DNA from: Nanobdellati archaeon
GTDB lineage: Archaea > B1Sed10-29 > JAGVWA01
Assembly (NCBI GenBank): GCA_018304505.1
Contig: JAGVWA010000014.1
Location: 1-54,204, forward strand
Direction of reading: 5' to 3'
Length of the DNA: 54,204 nucleotides
A program made the translations under genes and the position numbers. The notes beneath the pieces are model-generated. The model saw only the letters and a list, made by a program, of their open reading frames with translations, did no database searches and was not told the origin of the DNA. Below, piece after piece: positions 17,840 to 25,615 of the stretch (positions within the stretch are counted from its first letter, which is position 1; each line of letters opens with the position of its first letter).

Positions 17840-18481
17840 TTAGATGTATTGCGCGAAGGCTATTGAACTTATTATTGAAACCAGAACAATGCCGAGCAGG
17901 TATGCAGCGATTGATCGCAGTGTTGTGATTTTGTGGGCCTGGCGTAAGCCGATGATGAACAATGCAATGCCCCAAACCTCAGCCAGCAGCACGAGCAGCA
18001 GTATTGGGGCTGTTACTGGATTTGCGAGAACTCCCGTTATCAGTTGCTCACTCGTCATATCCCCAAGGCCCTGGCTTATGAATACTTGTATGGGTTCAGG
18101 TGTTGTGTAGAAACCGATGTGCGAAAGCGCTGTGCTGATGGTGTCCGGGACAATTGCAAACCCGGCCATGGTAACGAATTGCTTTAGTGTCGCCGTGCCT
18201 TTTAGGGCAACCGCCATGTAGTGCATGACCAGGATTGTCAGTATGAGCATGGACAGCCCGAACACGGCGAGGGTGCCCCATGGGATTCCTGGGGCCGCAG
18301 CAAGTGGATTTACAACCGATGCAATAAAAGAAATTCCGAGAATTGCGATGCTTACTGGCAGGTATCTATCAGTGTTCTTTGCCGCGCGGTCGAAAAAACG
18401 CGATGGGGCGAACACAAGGTCCAGCAACTTGTAATCCTCATCGGTCTTGTGTTTTGCAGTTTTTGTTTTTCTCTGGGCCAT
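17840..18481 (-). CDS. Yip1-domain membrane protein
   Basis: This is a 213-residue protein with five predicted membrane helices after a short basic N-terminus. The layout (LLDLVFAPSRFFD, then hydrophobic helices with a conserved Pro/Gly-rich turn) matches Yip1-type integral membrane proteins common in archaea, whose role is unclear. ATG 18481 gives the basic N-terminus MAQRKTKTAKHKTDED. It is divergent from the DUF192 gene. Confidence 0.72.
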   Translation of the reverse strand: MAQRKTKTAKHKTDEDYKLLDLVFAPSRFFDRAAKNTDRYLPVSIAILGISFIASVVNPLAAAPGIPWGTLAVFGLSMLILTILVMHYMAVALKGTATLKQFVTMAGFAIVPDTISTALSHIGFYTTPEPIQVFISQGLGDMTSEQLITGVLANPVTAPILLLVLLAEVWGIALFIIGLRQAHKITTLRSIAAYLLGIVLVSIISSIAFAQYI

Positions 18482-18563
18482 GTGTACATCAACCGCGCAG
18501 GGTATTTATTCCTTTGTCAGTGGAAGCAACAATCCATATATATGGTGTGTGCGTTTGTAGCCC

Positions 18564-19085
18564 ATGCGCCAACTTATTGTTCTGGTCATCATGGGGTCCG
18601 TACTAATATTTCTAGCTTTGATTATCCCGATTCAAGAAACTGCTGCGCCGCAATCAGGCAGTGGAAGCAGCCCACAGGGCGGAGGTTTTGATGCAATTGT
18701 TTCGTTTTCTAATGGTGCTGTGGTGCATGTCGAGATCGCGAACACTACGGGGGCCCGGCAAGTTGGTTTGATGAACCACCAGGGCTTGGGAGAAAAGGAA
18801 GGGATGCTGCTCGATTTCATGTCTATTGGAAGCCACGGAATTTGGATGATGAACATGAAGTTCTCCATTGACGCTATATGGGTTAACACTGTAGGAATCG
18901 TGGTGCACGTTGAGGAAAATCTGCAGCCGTGCAGCAGCAATCCAGGGAATGTTTGCCCCGCGTATTATTCTAAGGCATCAAATGTTCGTTATGTGCTTGA
19001 GGTGCCGGCAGGTTTCGCTGCGCGCAGAGGTATTGCCATTGGGGACGATGTTGAAATTGCCACAATTCAAAAACAGGTAGGTTAA
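18564..19085 (+). CDS. DUF192 family protein with N-terminal membrane anchor
   Basis: DUF192 proteins are small beta-rich proteins often secreted by archaea and bacteria; function is unknown. The 173-residue protein has a signal or anchor at 1-22, a Gly/Ser linker, then the family motifs (ARQVGLMNHQGL, GMLLDF, GIWMMNMKFSIDAIWV, YVLEVPAGFAA). The TATA box at about 18535-18544 fits ATG 18564. It converges on the antiporter gene with a 4-bp overlap. Confidence 0.88.
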   Translation: MRQLIVLVIMGSVLIFLALIIPIQETAAPQSGSGSSPQGGGFDAIVSFSNGAVVHVEIANTTGARQVGLMNHQGLGEKEGMLLDFMSIGSHGIWMMNMKFSIDAIWVNTVGIVVHVEENLQPCSSNPGNVCPAYYSKASNVRYVLEVPAGFAARRGIAIGDDVEIATIQKQVG

Positions 19086-20029
19086 ACTGCTAGCGATCTC
19101 GCTATCAGGGTTAGGATGTACAATGAGTAGATCACTGCGGCCACAAGGGCTTCTGTTTTATGGAACCACGTGCGCATGACGATGACAGTCACGAACACCG
19201 TTGTGATTAGCAGGAATAGGAAGTCATAAGCGAACGTGCCTAGGGCTATTGGTATTGGTTGAATTAGGGCGACAGACCCGATGACGACAAGAATGTTGAA
19301 TATGTTTGAGCCGATGATGTTGCCTATGCTTAGCGAAAATTGTTTTCGCCTGATTGCAACGAGGGACACGACGATCTCTGGCAGGCCGGTTCCTATTGCG
19401 ATAACAGTTGCGGCGATGGCCCAGTCTGGAATGCCTGCCATTATCGAGAGGAGTATTGCATTGTCAACGGTGATTTTTGCGCCGAAGTACAAAACCGTGA
19501 TGCTGATAGCAAGTTTGGCATAGTCGTGCCACGTTGTTCCGAGGTATTTAACAGACACGGTTTTTTCTTCTTTTTTGAAGTCTCGGTATATGCTGAATGA
19601 GTAGTAAGCGTACAAAGCGATAAACGCGAGGCCTAGGAGCCGCGTGACGCTACCGATGAGGGTTGTTGCTGCGAACAGGATCGCGGAAACCAGCAGCCAC
19701 ACCACGTCCCGCTCTAGGAGCTTCTTGTCATTGAACGTGTATCGTGTGTGGAACCCTATGATGGCTATGATGAAGCAAATGTTTAATATGTTGCTCCCGA
19801 GGATGGTGCCGATGGAAATTCCAGCATGCCCCTCGGCTACTGCAAGGCTGCTGACGGTCAATTCAGGGAAGCTGGTGCCAAAAGCGACAATGGTGAGGCC
19901 AATGATGAGTTCTGAAATCCCGAATGACCTGGCGATTTTTGATGAGGCGTCTATGAGGGCGTCTGCGCCCTTGACCAAGAGGGCAAGGCCGATGACCAGC
20001 AACGCGGTTTCTATGAACACCATGCGCAT
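19082..20029 (-). CDS. Sodium/calcium exchanger family antiporter
   Basis: This is a CaCA-family cation exchanger (YrbG-like) in the cytoplasmic membrane. The 315-residue protein has two homologous halves, each with an alpha repeat: GLTIVAFGTSFPELTVS (about 42-58) and GTGLPEIVVSLVA (about 212-224), each carrying the cation-binding Glu, plus GSNIFNI-type motifs. About ten membrane helices are visible. ATG codons at 20029 and 20023 are both possible; the TATA box centred near 20049 puts the transcript start close to either, so the mRNA is leaderless. Confidence 0.93.
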   Translation of the reverse strand: MRMVFIETALLVIGLALLVKGADALIDASSKIARSFGISELIIGLTIVAFGTSFPELTVSSLAVAEGHAGISIGTILGSNILNICFIIAIIGFHTRYTFNDKKLLERDVVWLLVSAILFAATTLIGSVTRLLGLAFIALYAYYSFSIYRDFKKEEKTVSVKYLGTTWHDYAKLAISITVLYFGAKITVDNAILLSIMAGIPDWAIAATVIAIGTGLPEIVVSLVAIRRKQFSLSIGNIIGSNIFNILVVIGSVALIQPIPIALGTFAYDFLFLLITTVFVTVIVMRTWFHKTEALVAAVIYSLYILTLIARSLAV

Positions 20030-20118
20030 TTATAGGGGCTATTGACTTATAAATCCAATCCCTGCAATGAAAAGGGTTTTAATATCAAAAAAGAACAATA
20101 ACCTAAACAGCGTGAATC

Positions 20119-20235
20119 GCCTCAGTGGCTTAGACTGCATAGGGGCAAGCTCTTTGCTTGTCATCCTGGCGGGAGAAGTGGTATAGCGCCTGTCTCGTAA
20201 ACAGGAGGTCGTGGGTTCAACTCCCACCTGAGGCT
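20119..20235 (+). tRNA. tRNA-Thr(CGT) with a 43-nt insertion in the D-loop
   Basis: The acceptor GCCTCAG/CTGAGGC with discriminator T, anticodon arm CCTGT-CTCGTAA-ACAGG (anticodon CGT) and T-arm GTGGG-TTCAACT-CCCAC are perfect. Between D-loop bases AGACTG and GTA lies a 43-nt insert (about 20138-20180; exact ends are ambiguous by two bases). The insert contains a GGCAAGC/GCTTGTC hairpin. Removing it gives a normal 74-nt tRNA. I could not draw a standard bulge-helix-bulge at its borders, unlike the other introns here. Confidence 0.8.
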
Positions 20236-20391
20236 TAGGGGGGCTTCGCTTGCAAGGAAACGAAGTTTCGTTGAAGATTTGAAAAACAGGGTTTTTCAAA
20301 TTTGACAAACGCGTAGCGTTCTGTCAAGTCTCAAGGAACTCAATTCCGTGCAGACCCCTTCTATCCCTGAAGCACTGTCACCATCGAGCTA
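20236..20391. repeat. Hairpin-string element after tRNA-Thr
   Basis: The gap holds inverted repeats that match those after tRNA-Ser: an AAACGAAG/TTTCGTT-type hairpin, TTTGAAAAAC/GTTTTTCAAA, TTTGACAAACGC-GTA-GCGTT (about 20300-20328), and CTCAAGGAACT/TTCC with GCAGACCCC. The 23-bp block at 20355-20377 is identical to 17510-17532. Module order differs from the tRNA-Ser copy, which suggests shuffling. No coding frame is visible. Confidence 0.75.
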
Positions 20392-20730
20392 TTATAGGTA
20401 TATAAATAGAACGTTCAGGATGCCGAAGATCAGGCCGAAGATTAAGTTTGCGGCCTTGTAAGTGATCTCTGTGCCAGTCAGGGTTATTAGTGCAAATAGG
20501 GTCAGGGCTCCGGCAACAATGCCCTCCATGTGGCCGTGTTTAAAATAGTCGTAGGCCCCAATTACCAGCCATGCCACGCCGAACAGGGCCAGTATGTAGT
20601 AGATGCCGGCTGTTATGGATTGTGGGAGAATTACCGAGGCCCCAAAGGCTATCATTACCAATAGAGGGACGTTTTCCCCGCCGATCCTGGTGCGGTCACG
20701 TTTCATGTGGTATGGTGTCGGTTCTCCCAT
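20392..20730 (-). CDS. Small four-helix membrane protein
   Basis: This is a 112-residue protein with a basic N-terminus and about four membrane helices (from residue 20 onward), ending ILNVLFIYL. I do not recognise the family. A TATA box at about 20771-20779 and a near-perfect inverted repeat at 20752-20767 lie upstream. The start may be ATG 20730 or the later ATG 20706. Confidence 0.65.
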   Translation of the reverse strand: MGEPTPYHMKRDRTRIGGENVPLLVMIAFGASVILPQSITAGIYYILALFGVAWLVIGAYDYFKHGHMEGIVAGALTLFALITLTGTEITYKAANLIFGLIFGILNVLFIYL

Positions 20731-20751
20731 GTTAATCCCATTAATATTCTT

Positions 20752-20767
20752 ACTACCTTTTGGTAGT
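20752..20767. promoter_or_regulatory. Inverted repeat at promoter of small membrane protein
   Basis: ACTACC-TTTT-GGTAGT is a perfect 6-bp inverted repeat located between the TATA box (20771-20779) and ATG 20730, around the expected transcript start. It is placed like a repressor site. The binding protein is unknown. Confidence 0.4.
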
Positions 20768-20898
20768 TACATATTTATAAAGCTTTCGTCCCAGCACAGC
20801 CACCTGAGAATCGGGGGAGGGTTTATAAATAAAGTTAGGTACAAATACTACCGTATTAAGAGTTACATAGCTGCAGTGCTATTTATGGGGGATTTGCA

Positions 20899-21195
20899 AT
20901 GGTAGGACACAAGCATCATGGTCTGCACTCTAAGACACGGCATGCCAGAAAAAAGGGGATTCGGGAAAAGGGCATGACGCCAATAACCACGTTGCTGCGC
21001 AAATTTAATGAGGGGGAGAGCGTACACATCTCTGTAAACCCATCGCAGCACAAGGGCCAACCCTACAGGAGATTCCACGGAAAAACAGGCGTGATTGTCG
21101 CAAAGCAGGGCAGGGCATACCTTGTGCAGATTAAGGATCAAAACGCAACAAAGCAAGTAATAGTTTCTGCACCACATCTTAAACGGCAGGTGTAA
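20899..21195 (+). CDS. rpl21e: Ribosomal protein eL21
   Basis: eL21 is a large-subunit protein of archaea and eukaryotes. The 98-residue protein has the expected HKHHGLHSKTRHA start, the IREKGMTPITTLLRKF segment and FHGKTGVIVAKQGRAYLV. GGGGGAT precedes the start by about 7 nt, and a TATA box lies near 20822. It heads the eL21-rpoF-DUF655-ksgA operon, a common archaeal arrangement. Confidence 0.97.
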   Translation: MVGHKHHGLHSKTRHARKKGIREKGMTPITTLLRKFNEGESVHISVNPSQHKGQPYRRFHGKTGVIVAKQGRAYLVQIKDQNATKQVIVSAPHLKRQV

Positions 21196-21198
21196 ACC

Positions 21199-21528
21199 AT
21201 GATTGGAAAGGAAATAATTTCACAAAAGGCGCTGACATTGGCGGAGCTTAAGAACATACTTCAAAAGCGCGAAAAGGAAGGCGAACTTTCATTTGAGCAA
21301 AAGACGGCGCTGGAGTACGCGAAGGAGTTTGGAAAAACCCCTGTAAAGAAAGCGCAGGAGGCAATCGCCAAGATAACCGAAATGGGCTTGGACGAGGACA
21401 CCGCGACATCCATAGTGAACGTAAAACCCGCCTCGAAAGAGCAAGTCAATCTTATCATAGAGCATTCAAGGGCAAAGCTGAAGGATGCTCAGGTAAAAGA
21501 AGTGCTGGACCTCTGTGTGGCGCTTTAA
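21199..21528 (+). CDS. rpoF: RNA polymerase subunit F (Rpb4)
   Basis: RpoF pairs with RpoE to form the polymerase stalk. The 109-residue protein starts MIGKEIISQKALTLAELKN and has the HRDC-like Rpb4 helices with EMGLDEDTATSIVNVKPAS. It follows eL21 by 3 bp. Length is normal. Confidence 0.94.
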   Translation: MIGKEIISQKALTLAELKNILQKREKEGELSFEQKTALEYAKEFGKTPVKKAQEAIAKITEMGLDEDTATSIVNVKPASKEQVNLIIEHSRAKLKDAQVKEVLDLCVAL

Positions 21529-21533
21529 CTGGG

Positions 21534-22166
21534 GTGAATGGCTTGTTCAAGGAGAATTCTGCGATAATACTAGATTTCCTGCCTACAGGATACGCCTCGG
21601 GCTTTAAAAAGGAACCAGTAGCCCAGGCAATAGGCGAGGACTTCCTGACGTTGCTTGAATTGACGCCGAAACCCAATGTTTCGTTTTCGCTAAGGGAAAA
21701 GGTTTACATTGGCAAGGACGAGCGCGACAAGGTGCAGTTCATCAAGGGTCGCATAACCTTTGATAAGCTCACAGCGACTGCGCGCAACGAATTAGAGGCT
21801 TACGTCAAGGACCGCGTCCAAGAACAGGAAGCAAAATACGTGGAATTCTTCAACAAGGCTGGACCAATTACGGTGAGGCAGCACTCGCTGGAGTTGTTGC
21901 CCAACATTGGAAAAAAGCACATGTGGGACATCATCAACGCTCGCGACAAGAAGCCCTTTGAGTCATTCAAGGACATAGAGCAGCGCGTTGCGTTAATGCC
22001 GGACCCGAGAAAGGTCGTTATCGAAAGGATGATGGATGAATTCAAGGGCGGGGAAAAGTACTACTTGTTCATCAGGCCGCCGGCGCCAAAAACCGAGCAG
22101 CATGAAGGCAGATTTGGGGGCAGCCGGCCTTTTCAAAACCGGGACAGGGGTTTCAGGCGACGCTAA
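21534..22166 (+). CDS. DUF655 family protein
   Basis: DUF655 proteins occur next to rpoF in archaea and have a helix-hairpin-helix fold; they are probably nucleic-acid binding. The 210-residue protein has the family start (AIILDFLPTGYAS), a central strand-rich domain and the HhH segment HSLELLPNIGKKHMWDII. The C-terminus is Gly/Arg-rich (GGSRPFQNRDRGFRRR). The start is GTG 21534, 5 bp after rpoF; an ATG at 21538 is out of frame. Confidence 0.9.
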   Translation: MNGLFKENSAIILDFLPTGYASGFKKEPVAQAIGEDFLTLLELTPKPNVSFSLREKVYIGKDERDKVQFIKGRITFDKLTATARNELEAYVKDRVQEQEAKYVEFFNKAGPITVRQHSLELLPNIGKKHMWDIINARDKKPFESFKDIEQRVALMPDPRKVVIERMMDEFKGGEKYYLFIRPPAPKTEQHEGRFGGSRPFQNRDRGFRRR

Positions 22167-22918
22167 ATGACACTGAAGCCAAACGTGATGAGGATACAGG
22201 CAACATATGGCTTCCGGCCAAAGACCAAAACTTCCTAACAGACCAGGCAGGGATTTCCCGCATTGTGCGCTATCTGGAGCTCGACAAGGGCAAGGACACA
22301 GTTCTAGAAGTAGGCCCTGGCCTGGGCTTCATTACAGCGGAATTGGCGAGGAACGCGAAGAAGGTCATAGCAATCGAAAAAGACACCAAGCTCAAACCGA
22401 TTCTTTCAGATGAATTGTCCCAATATGAGAACATTGAAATAATATACGGGGATGCCCTCGAGGCCAAGTTCCCGGAGTTCAACAAGTTTTTTTCAGCAAC
22501 CCCGTACTCGATTTCAAGCCCATTAATTTTCAAGCTGCTGGATTACGATTTCGACCTCGGCGTTATGATCCTGCAGCGCGAGTTCGCGGAAAAAATGGTG
22601 GAACAGCCAGGTTCTTCGGACTATGGTCGCCTCAGCGTGATGTGCCAGAAGTACTTCGAAATCGAGTTCAAGGAAGCCCTGTCGAGAATGCTTTTTTTTC
22701 CACAGCCCAAGGTTGATTCAGGGGTTGTGGTGCTGCGAAAAAAGGACGTGAAGCGCGACCAGCAGTTCGACGAATTCATCCGCGAGATCTTCAGGTACAA
22801 GAACAAGGACGTCAAGAACGCGGTCAAAACCGCGTTTGGCAAGGACATTGAAGACAATAGGAAGGTCTTCACGCTCGATTTGATTTCACTAAAAGGCCTC
22901 TATAACCGGGTTTTCTAG
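22167..22918 (+). CDS. ksgA: rRNA dimethyladenosine transferase KsgA/Dim1, start region disrupted
   Basis: KsgA/Dim1 dimethylates two adenosines near the 3' end of 16S rRNA. The SAM site EVGPGLGFITAEL and C-terminal helices are present. Two oddities show. The family motif QNFLTDQ lies in frame at about 22230-22250, upstream of the first usable start in that frame (GTG 22265); ATG 22167, directly after DUF655, reads MTLKPNVM...YGFRPKT in another frame. A 1- or 2-nt shift near 22215-22230 would join them. Also, the catalytic NLPY-type motif reads ATPYSISSP. Either a sequence error, a non-AUG start or loss of function is possible. Confidence 0.75.
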
Positions 22919-22922
22919 CAGC

Positions 22923-23216
22923 TTACATATCGTTGTTCAAGTCCCGCAAGACCACGCCAAGGGCATCTTTAGTGTCCTTATCAGGGCACGTACTGAGGAA
23001 GCTGTTGAGCATGCTCCGTGCCCTGTTCCTGATAAGTGCCCGCGATACGGGCAGTTCATCGTCGGCAATTTTCAGCAGCCTGTGCCCCTCAATAAGCGGT
23101 TTAAGATTTGAAAAATCGTCAAGCGAAAGCCCTCTTCTCCTGCGTGATTGAAGTTTCGTCAGCAGGTCGTGCGTTATTTCTTCAACCTTAATCGTCTCGA
23201 ATGAGTCTTGCCACAT
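22923..23216 (-). CDS. Met-Trp small protein, array copy 4
   Basis: This is a 97-residue helical protein of unknown function, starting MWQDSFETIKVEE. The start at ATG 23216 follows GGGGG by about 8 nt and gives the Met-Trp start shared with its neighbours; the in-frame upstream start at 23318 would overlap the preceding gene. It starts one base after the preceding stop. It converges on ksgA. Confidence 0.65.
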   Translation of the reverse strand: MWQDSFETIKVEEITHDLLTKLQSRRRRGLSLDDFSNLKPLIEGHRLLKIADDELPVSRALIRNRARSMLNSFLSTCPDKDTKDALGVVLRDLNNDM

Positions 23217-23217
23217 G

Positions 23218-23592
23218 TTAAAGCCCCCAGTCCGCGAGATCTCTCTGCGGTGGATTATCATATCTCTCGATTTTGGTTTGCCCGTCTGGCGTGACGGCAA
23301 CAGGGGCCATGGTTTCATCGGTTAGTATGTCGTTTATGGCCGCGTTTGCAAGTTTCCTGACAGCAGCTGGTTTTCTGCCAATTTCCTGAAAGCGTTGTAT
23401 GTGGTTCACGGCATTCTGCAGGGCGCGCTGTTTTGCACCCTCTTCTAGATCGCTTGTGTTTTTCAGAATCGATAGCGCATTTTGCAGGTGCATAACTCGT
23501 GTAGACGCATAAGTATCATATCTTTTCTCTGGTTTTTGTTGGTCCGCAATTAACTCATTAACCTTTGGTATTGCGTCTTTTGCTGCCCACAT
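23218..23592 (-). CDS. Met-Trp small protein, array copy 3
   Basis: This is a 124-residue protein starting MWAAKDAIPKVNELI, mainly helical, with a more polar C-terminal tail (DGQTKIERYDNPPQ). The first 25 residues resemble the neighbours MWNALDAVEII and MWNANDALAQT, which suggests descent from one gene. GGAG lies upstream of ATG 23592. Function unknown. Confidence 0.65.
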   Translation of the reverse strand: MWAAKDAIPKVNELIADQQKPEKRYDTYASTRVMHLQNALSILKNTSDLEEGAKQRALQNAVNHIQRFQEIGRKPAAVRKLANAAINDILTDETMAPVAVTPDGQTKIERYDNPPQRDLADWGL

Positions 23593-23628
23593 GCACATCA
23601 GTCTCCACTTCAATCCTCTAATAGCTCC

Positions 23629-23862
23629 TCATGACAGCCACACCTGGTCCTGTTGAATTTGGGTTATCGCGGCGTCAGCAGATTCGGTCAGTTCAGGGCA
23701 TCTTGATTTCAGCCTTTCCAGTTGGCAAAACGCGTCTCTCAACTGGCCTTTTGGCATGCCGATGCCCCCTTCAAAGTTCCGTAGGTGTTTAATGGCTGTC
23801 CTTTTTTCTGGGCACGTTGGCAGCTGTTCAATAATCTCTACTGCATCTAATGCGTTCCACAT
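23629..23862 (-). CDS. Met-Trp small protein, array copy 2
   Basis: This is a 77-residue protein starting MWNALDAVEIIEQLP, helical, with three Cys (CPEK, AFCQL, RCPEL). It is clearly related at the N-terminus to the next gene upstream (MWNANDAL). The spacing to that gene is 4 bp, so they form one transcript. Function unknown. Confidence 0.65.
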   Translation of the reverse strand: MWNALDAVEIIEQLPTCPEKRTAIKHLRNFEGGIGMPKGQLRDAFCQLERLKSRCPELTESADAAITQIQQDQVWLS

Positions 23863-23866
23863 AAAT

Positions 23867-24175
23867 CTAGTCTCCAAGTGATGACCTGTCGAATGTCGAG
23901 AATCCAGGTTCTGTGTCGATGTACCTCATTGCGTCAAATGCTATCCTCGCCGCGTGTTCATTGTCGCAGTGCCTCCTGAATATTGCCAGGCCTTTTTCGG
24001 CTTGCACAAGCAGCTGCCAGCGTTTCTTGCCAGAAAGCGCGACTGCCTGTTGCAGGCTCTGATGAGCGGTTGTCAGCGCTTCCCTGTCTTCTGGTCCCCG
24101 CACAGAGGTGTTTTTTCCGTAGCCTGCGTCAATCAGCGTCGTGGTTTGTGCTAGTGCATCATTTGCGTTCCACAT
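23867..24175 (-). CDS. Met-Trp small protein, array copy 1
   Basis: This is a 102-residue helical protein starting MWNANDALAQTTTL, first of four in the array. GGGGGAGC precedes ATG 24175. The shared AT-rich promoter region (24180-24225) also serves the divergent archaeosine gene. Function unknown. Confidence 0.65.
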   Translation of the reverse strand: MWNANDALAQTTTLIDAGYGKNTSVRGPEDREALTTAHQSLQQAVALSGKKRWQLLVQAEKGLAIFRRHCDNEHAARIAFDAMRYIDTEPGFSTFDRSSLGD

Positions 24176-24237
24176 AAGCTCCCCCACGTAATATTCTTAC
24201 TATTAAGTATTTAAACCTTAACGCGCAAGAATATCCT

Positions 24238-25545
24238 ATGACCATATTTCATGAAAAGCAGGACCAGATCATCAACGTACAGAGCGGCCAGTGCAACTGG
24301 AAAGATTGTGTTGGGTGTGGCTGGGGCAAGCTGAAGTTCCCGGTGTCAGTGGAAAACCTGAAGCAGCAAATTCTGCGCGTGAAGCTCGATCCTGAAAAGA
24401 TACTAAAGATTTTCGAATCTGGGAGTTTCTTTGACGATGACCAGATCCCGCGCGAATTCAGGCAATGGTTCGCGCAGCACTGCAAAGAGCAGGGCATCCG
24501 TCATTTGGTTCTGGAAAGCCGCCCGGAATTCATTACAGAAGAGAACCTAAACGACTTCAGAGGCGTAGGAATCGACATGCATATCGCCATCGGCCTCGAG
24601 AGCACTGACAACGCGATCCTCAAGAAATACAATAAGGGCTTCACGTTCGAGGACTACAAAGCATCGGTAGACGTCATCCGAAAAGTCGGCTTCAAGGTAC
24701 GAACGTTTATACTCGTCAACATGTATCACAGCCAGCAACTGGATTTGGAAAAATCGATAGAAGAGACCCTGCCATTGACTGACTCCTTAGTCATTATTAA
24801 CATGATGCCGCATGCCTCAACGAGCCTCTTCTCGTTATGGGTCAACGGCCTGTGGAAACCGTTTGACAGGAAGCAATTCTACAGCGCGGTTGACAAGTGG
24901 AAGGACAACCCGAAAGCAGAAATTGATTTTGATAACTTCGTATTCGCGCCAAAATTCGTTGAGCGGGAACGCGTAATGATTAAGGGGGCCACGGTTGATA
25001 ACTTGAAGCATAAGCATTTCGAGGTGTGGCAGGACTTCATACAGAGGATTTATGAAAGGCCAGAGCGCAAGGACATCGCGTTGTTCTTGCCGTGTAGTTT
25101 CCAAAAGCCGTACGAGCGGTCACAGACGCACACAGCAATTGACAAGGTCCTACAGTCATCGGACCTGTTTCCCAGGATTCACAAGCTCGTTATCTCAACA
25201 CCGGGAGTCGTACCTTTTGAGTTCAACAGCAAGTACCCGTTCAACAGCTACGACTGGCCGGAGTGGGAAGAAACGTCAGACGTCAGGCAAGAATATGTAA
25301 ATGTAAACGCGGAGCGCATCAGGAAATACCTTGAAAACCACGAATACAAAATGATTGTTTGCTATCTCAAGCCAACTTCGGACACGTATAAGGCCCTGGA
25401 ACGAGCGTGCCAAGACCTGGGCTTGAAGTTCACGAACCTGCTTTCAGACGAGGTCTTCGATTTGGTGAGCGACTTGAAGAATCCAGTAGCGCGCCCAGAG
25501 GCGCTTGCGAATTTGCGAAGAAACCTAGCAGGCGTCACCTGCTGA
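24238..25545 (+). CDS. Radical SAM-archaeosine synthase fusion (RaSEA plus DUF5591)
   Basis: Archaeosine at tRNA position 15 is made by ArcS, which attaches lysine to preQ0, and RaSEA, a radical SAM enzyme that cleaves it. The 435-residue protein joins pieces of both. Residues 1-270 look like a radical SAM domain with Cys19, Cys24 and Cys27 (C-x4-C-x2-C) and segments such as GIDMHIAIGLESTD. Residues 280-420 look like DUF5591 of ArcS: LPCSFQKPYERSQTH and VISTPGVVPFEF...YPFNSYDWPEW. The TGT-like and PUA parts of ArcS are absent. Assignment of each half rests on motif recall, not a search. Confidence 0.72.
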   Translation: MTIFHEKQDQIINVQSGQCNWKDCVGCGWGKLKFPVSVENLKQQILRVKLDPEKILKIFESGSFFDDDQIPREFRQWFAQHCKEQGIRHLVLESRPEFITEENLNDFRGVGIDMHIAIGLESTDNAILKKYNKGFTFEDYKASVDVIRKVGFKVRTFILVNMYHSQQLDLEKSIEETLPLTDSLVIINMMPHASTSLFSLWVNGLWKPFDRKQFYSAVDKWKDNPKAEIDFDNFVFAPKFVERERVMIKGATVDNLKHKHFEVWQDFIQRIYERPERKDIALFLPCSFQKPYERSQTHTAIDKVLQSSDLFPRIHKLVISTPGVVPFEFNSKYPFNSYDWPEWEETSDVRQEYVNVNAERIRKYLENHEYKMIVCYLKPTSDTYKALERACQDLGLKFTNLLSDEVFDLVSDLKNPVARPEALANLRRNLAGVTC

Positions 25546-25615
25546 GCCCCCTAACAGCAACATTGAGCCCTTCATTGCCCAATCTATTTAAAGGTTGCTT
25601 GCATCATTGGAATGC

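Noticed and set aside
20119-20235. tRNA-Thr as an obvious pseudogene
   Set aside because: All stems outside the insert are perfectly paired, and other tRNAs here have unusual introns, so function is plausible.
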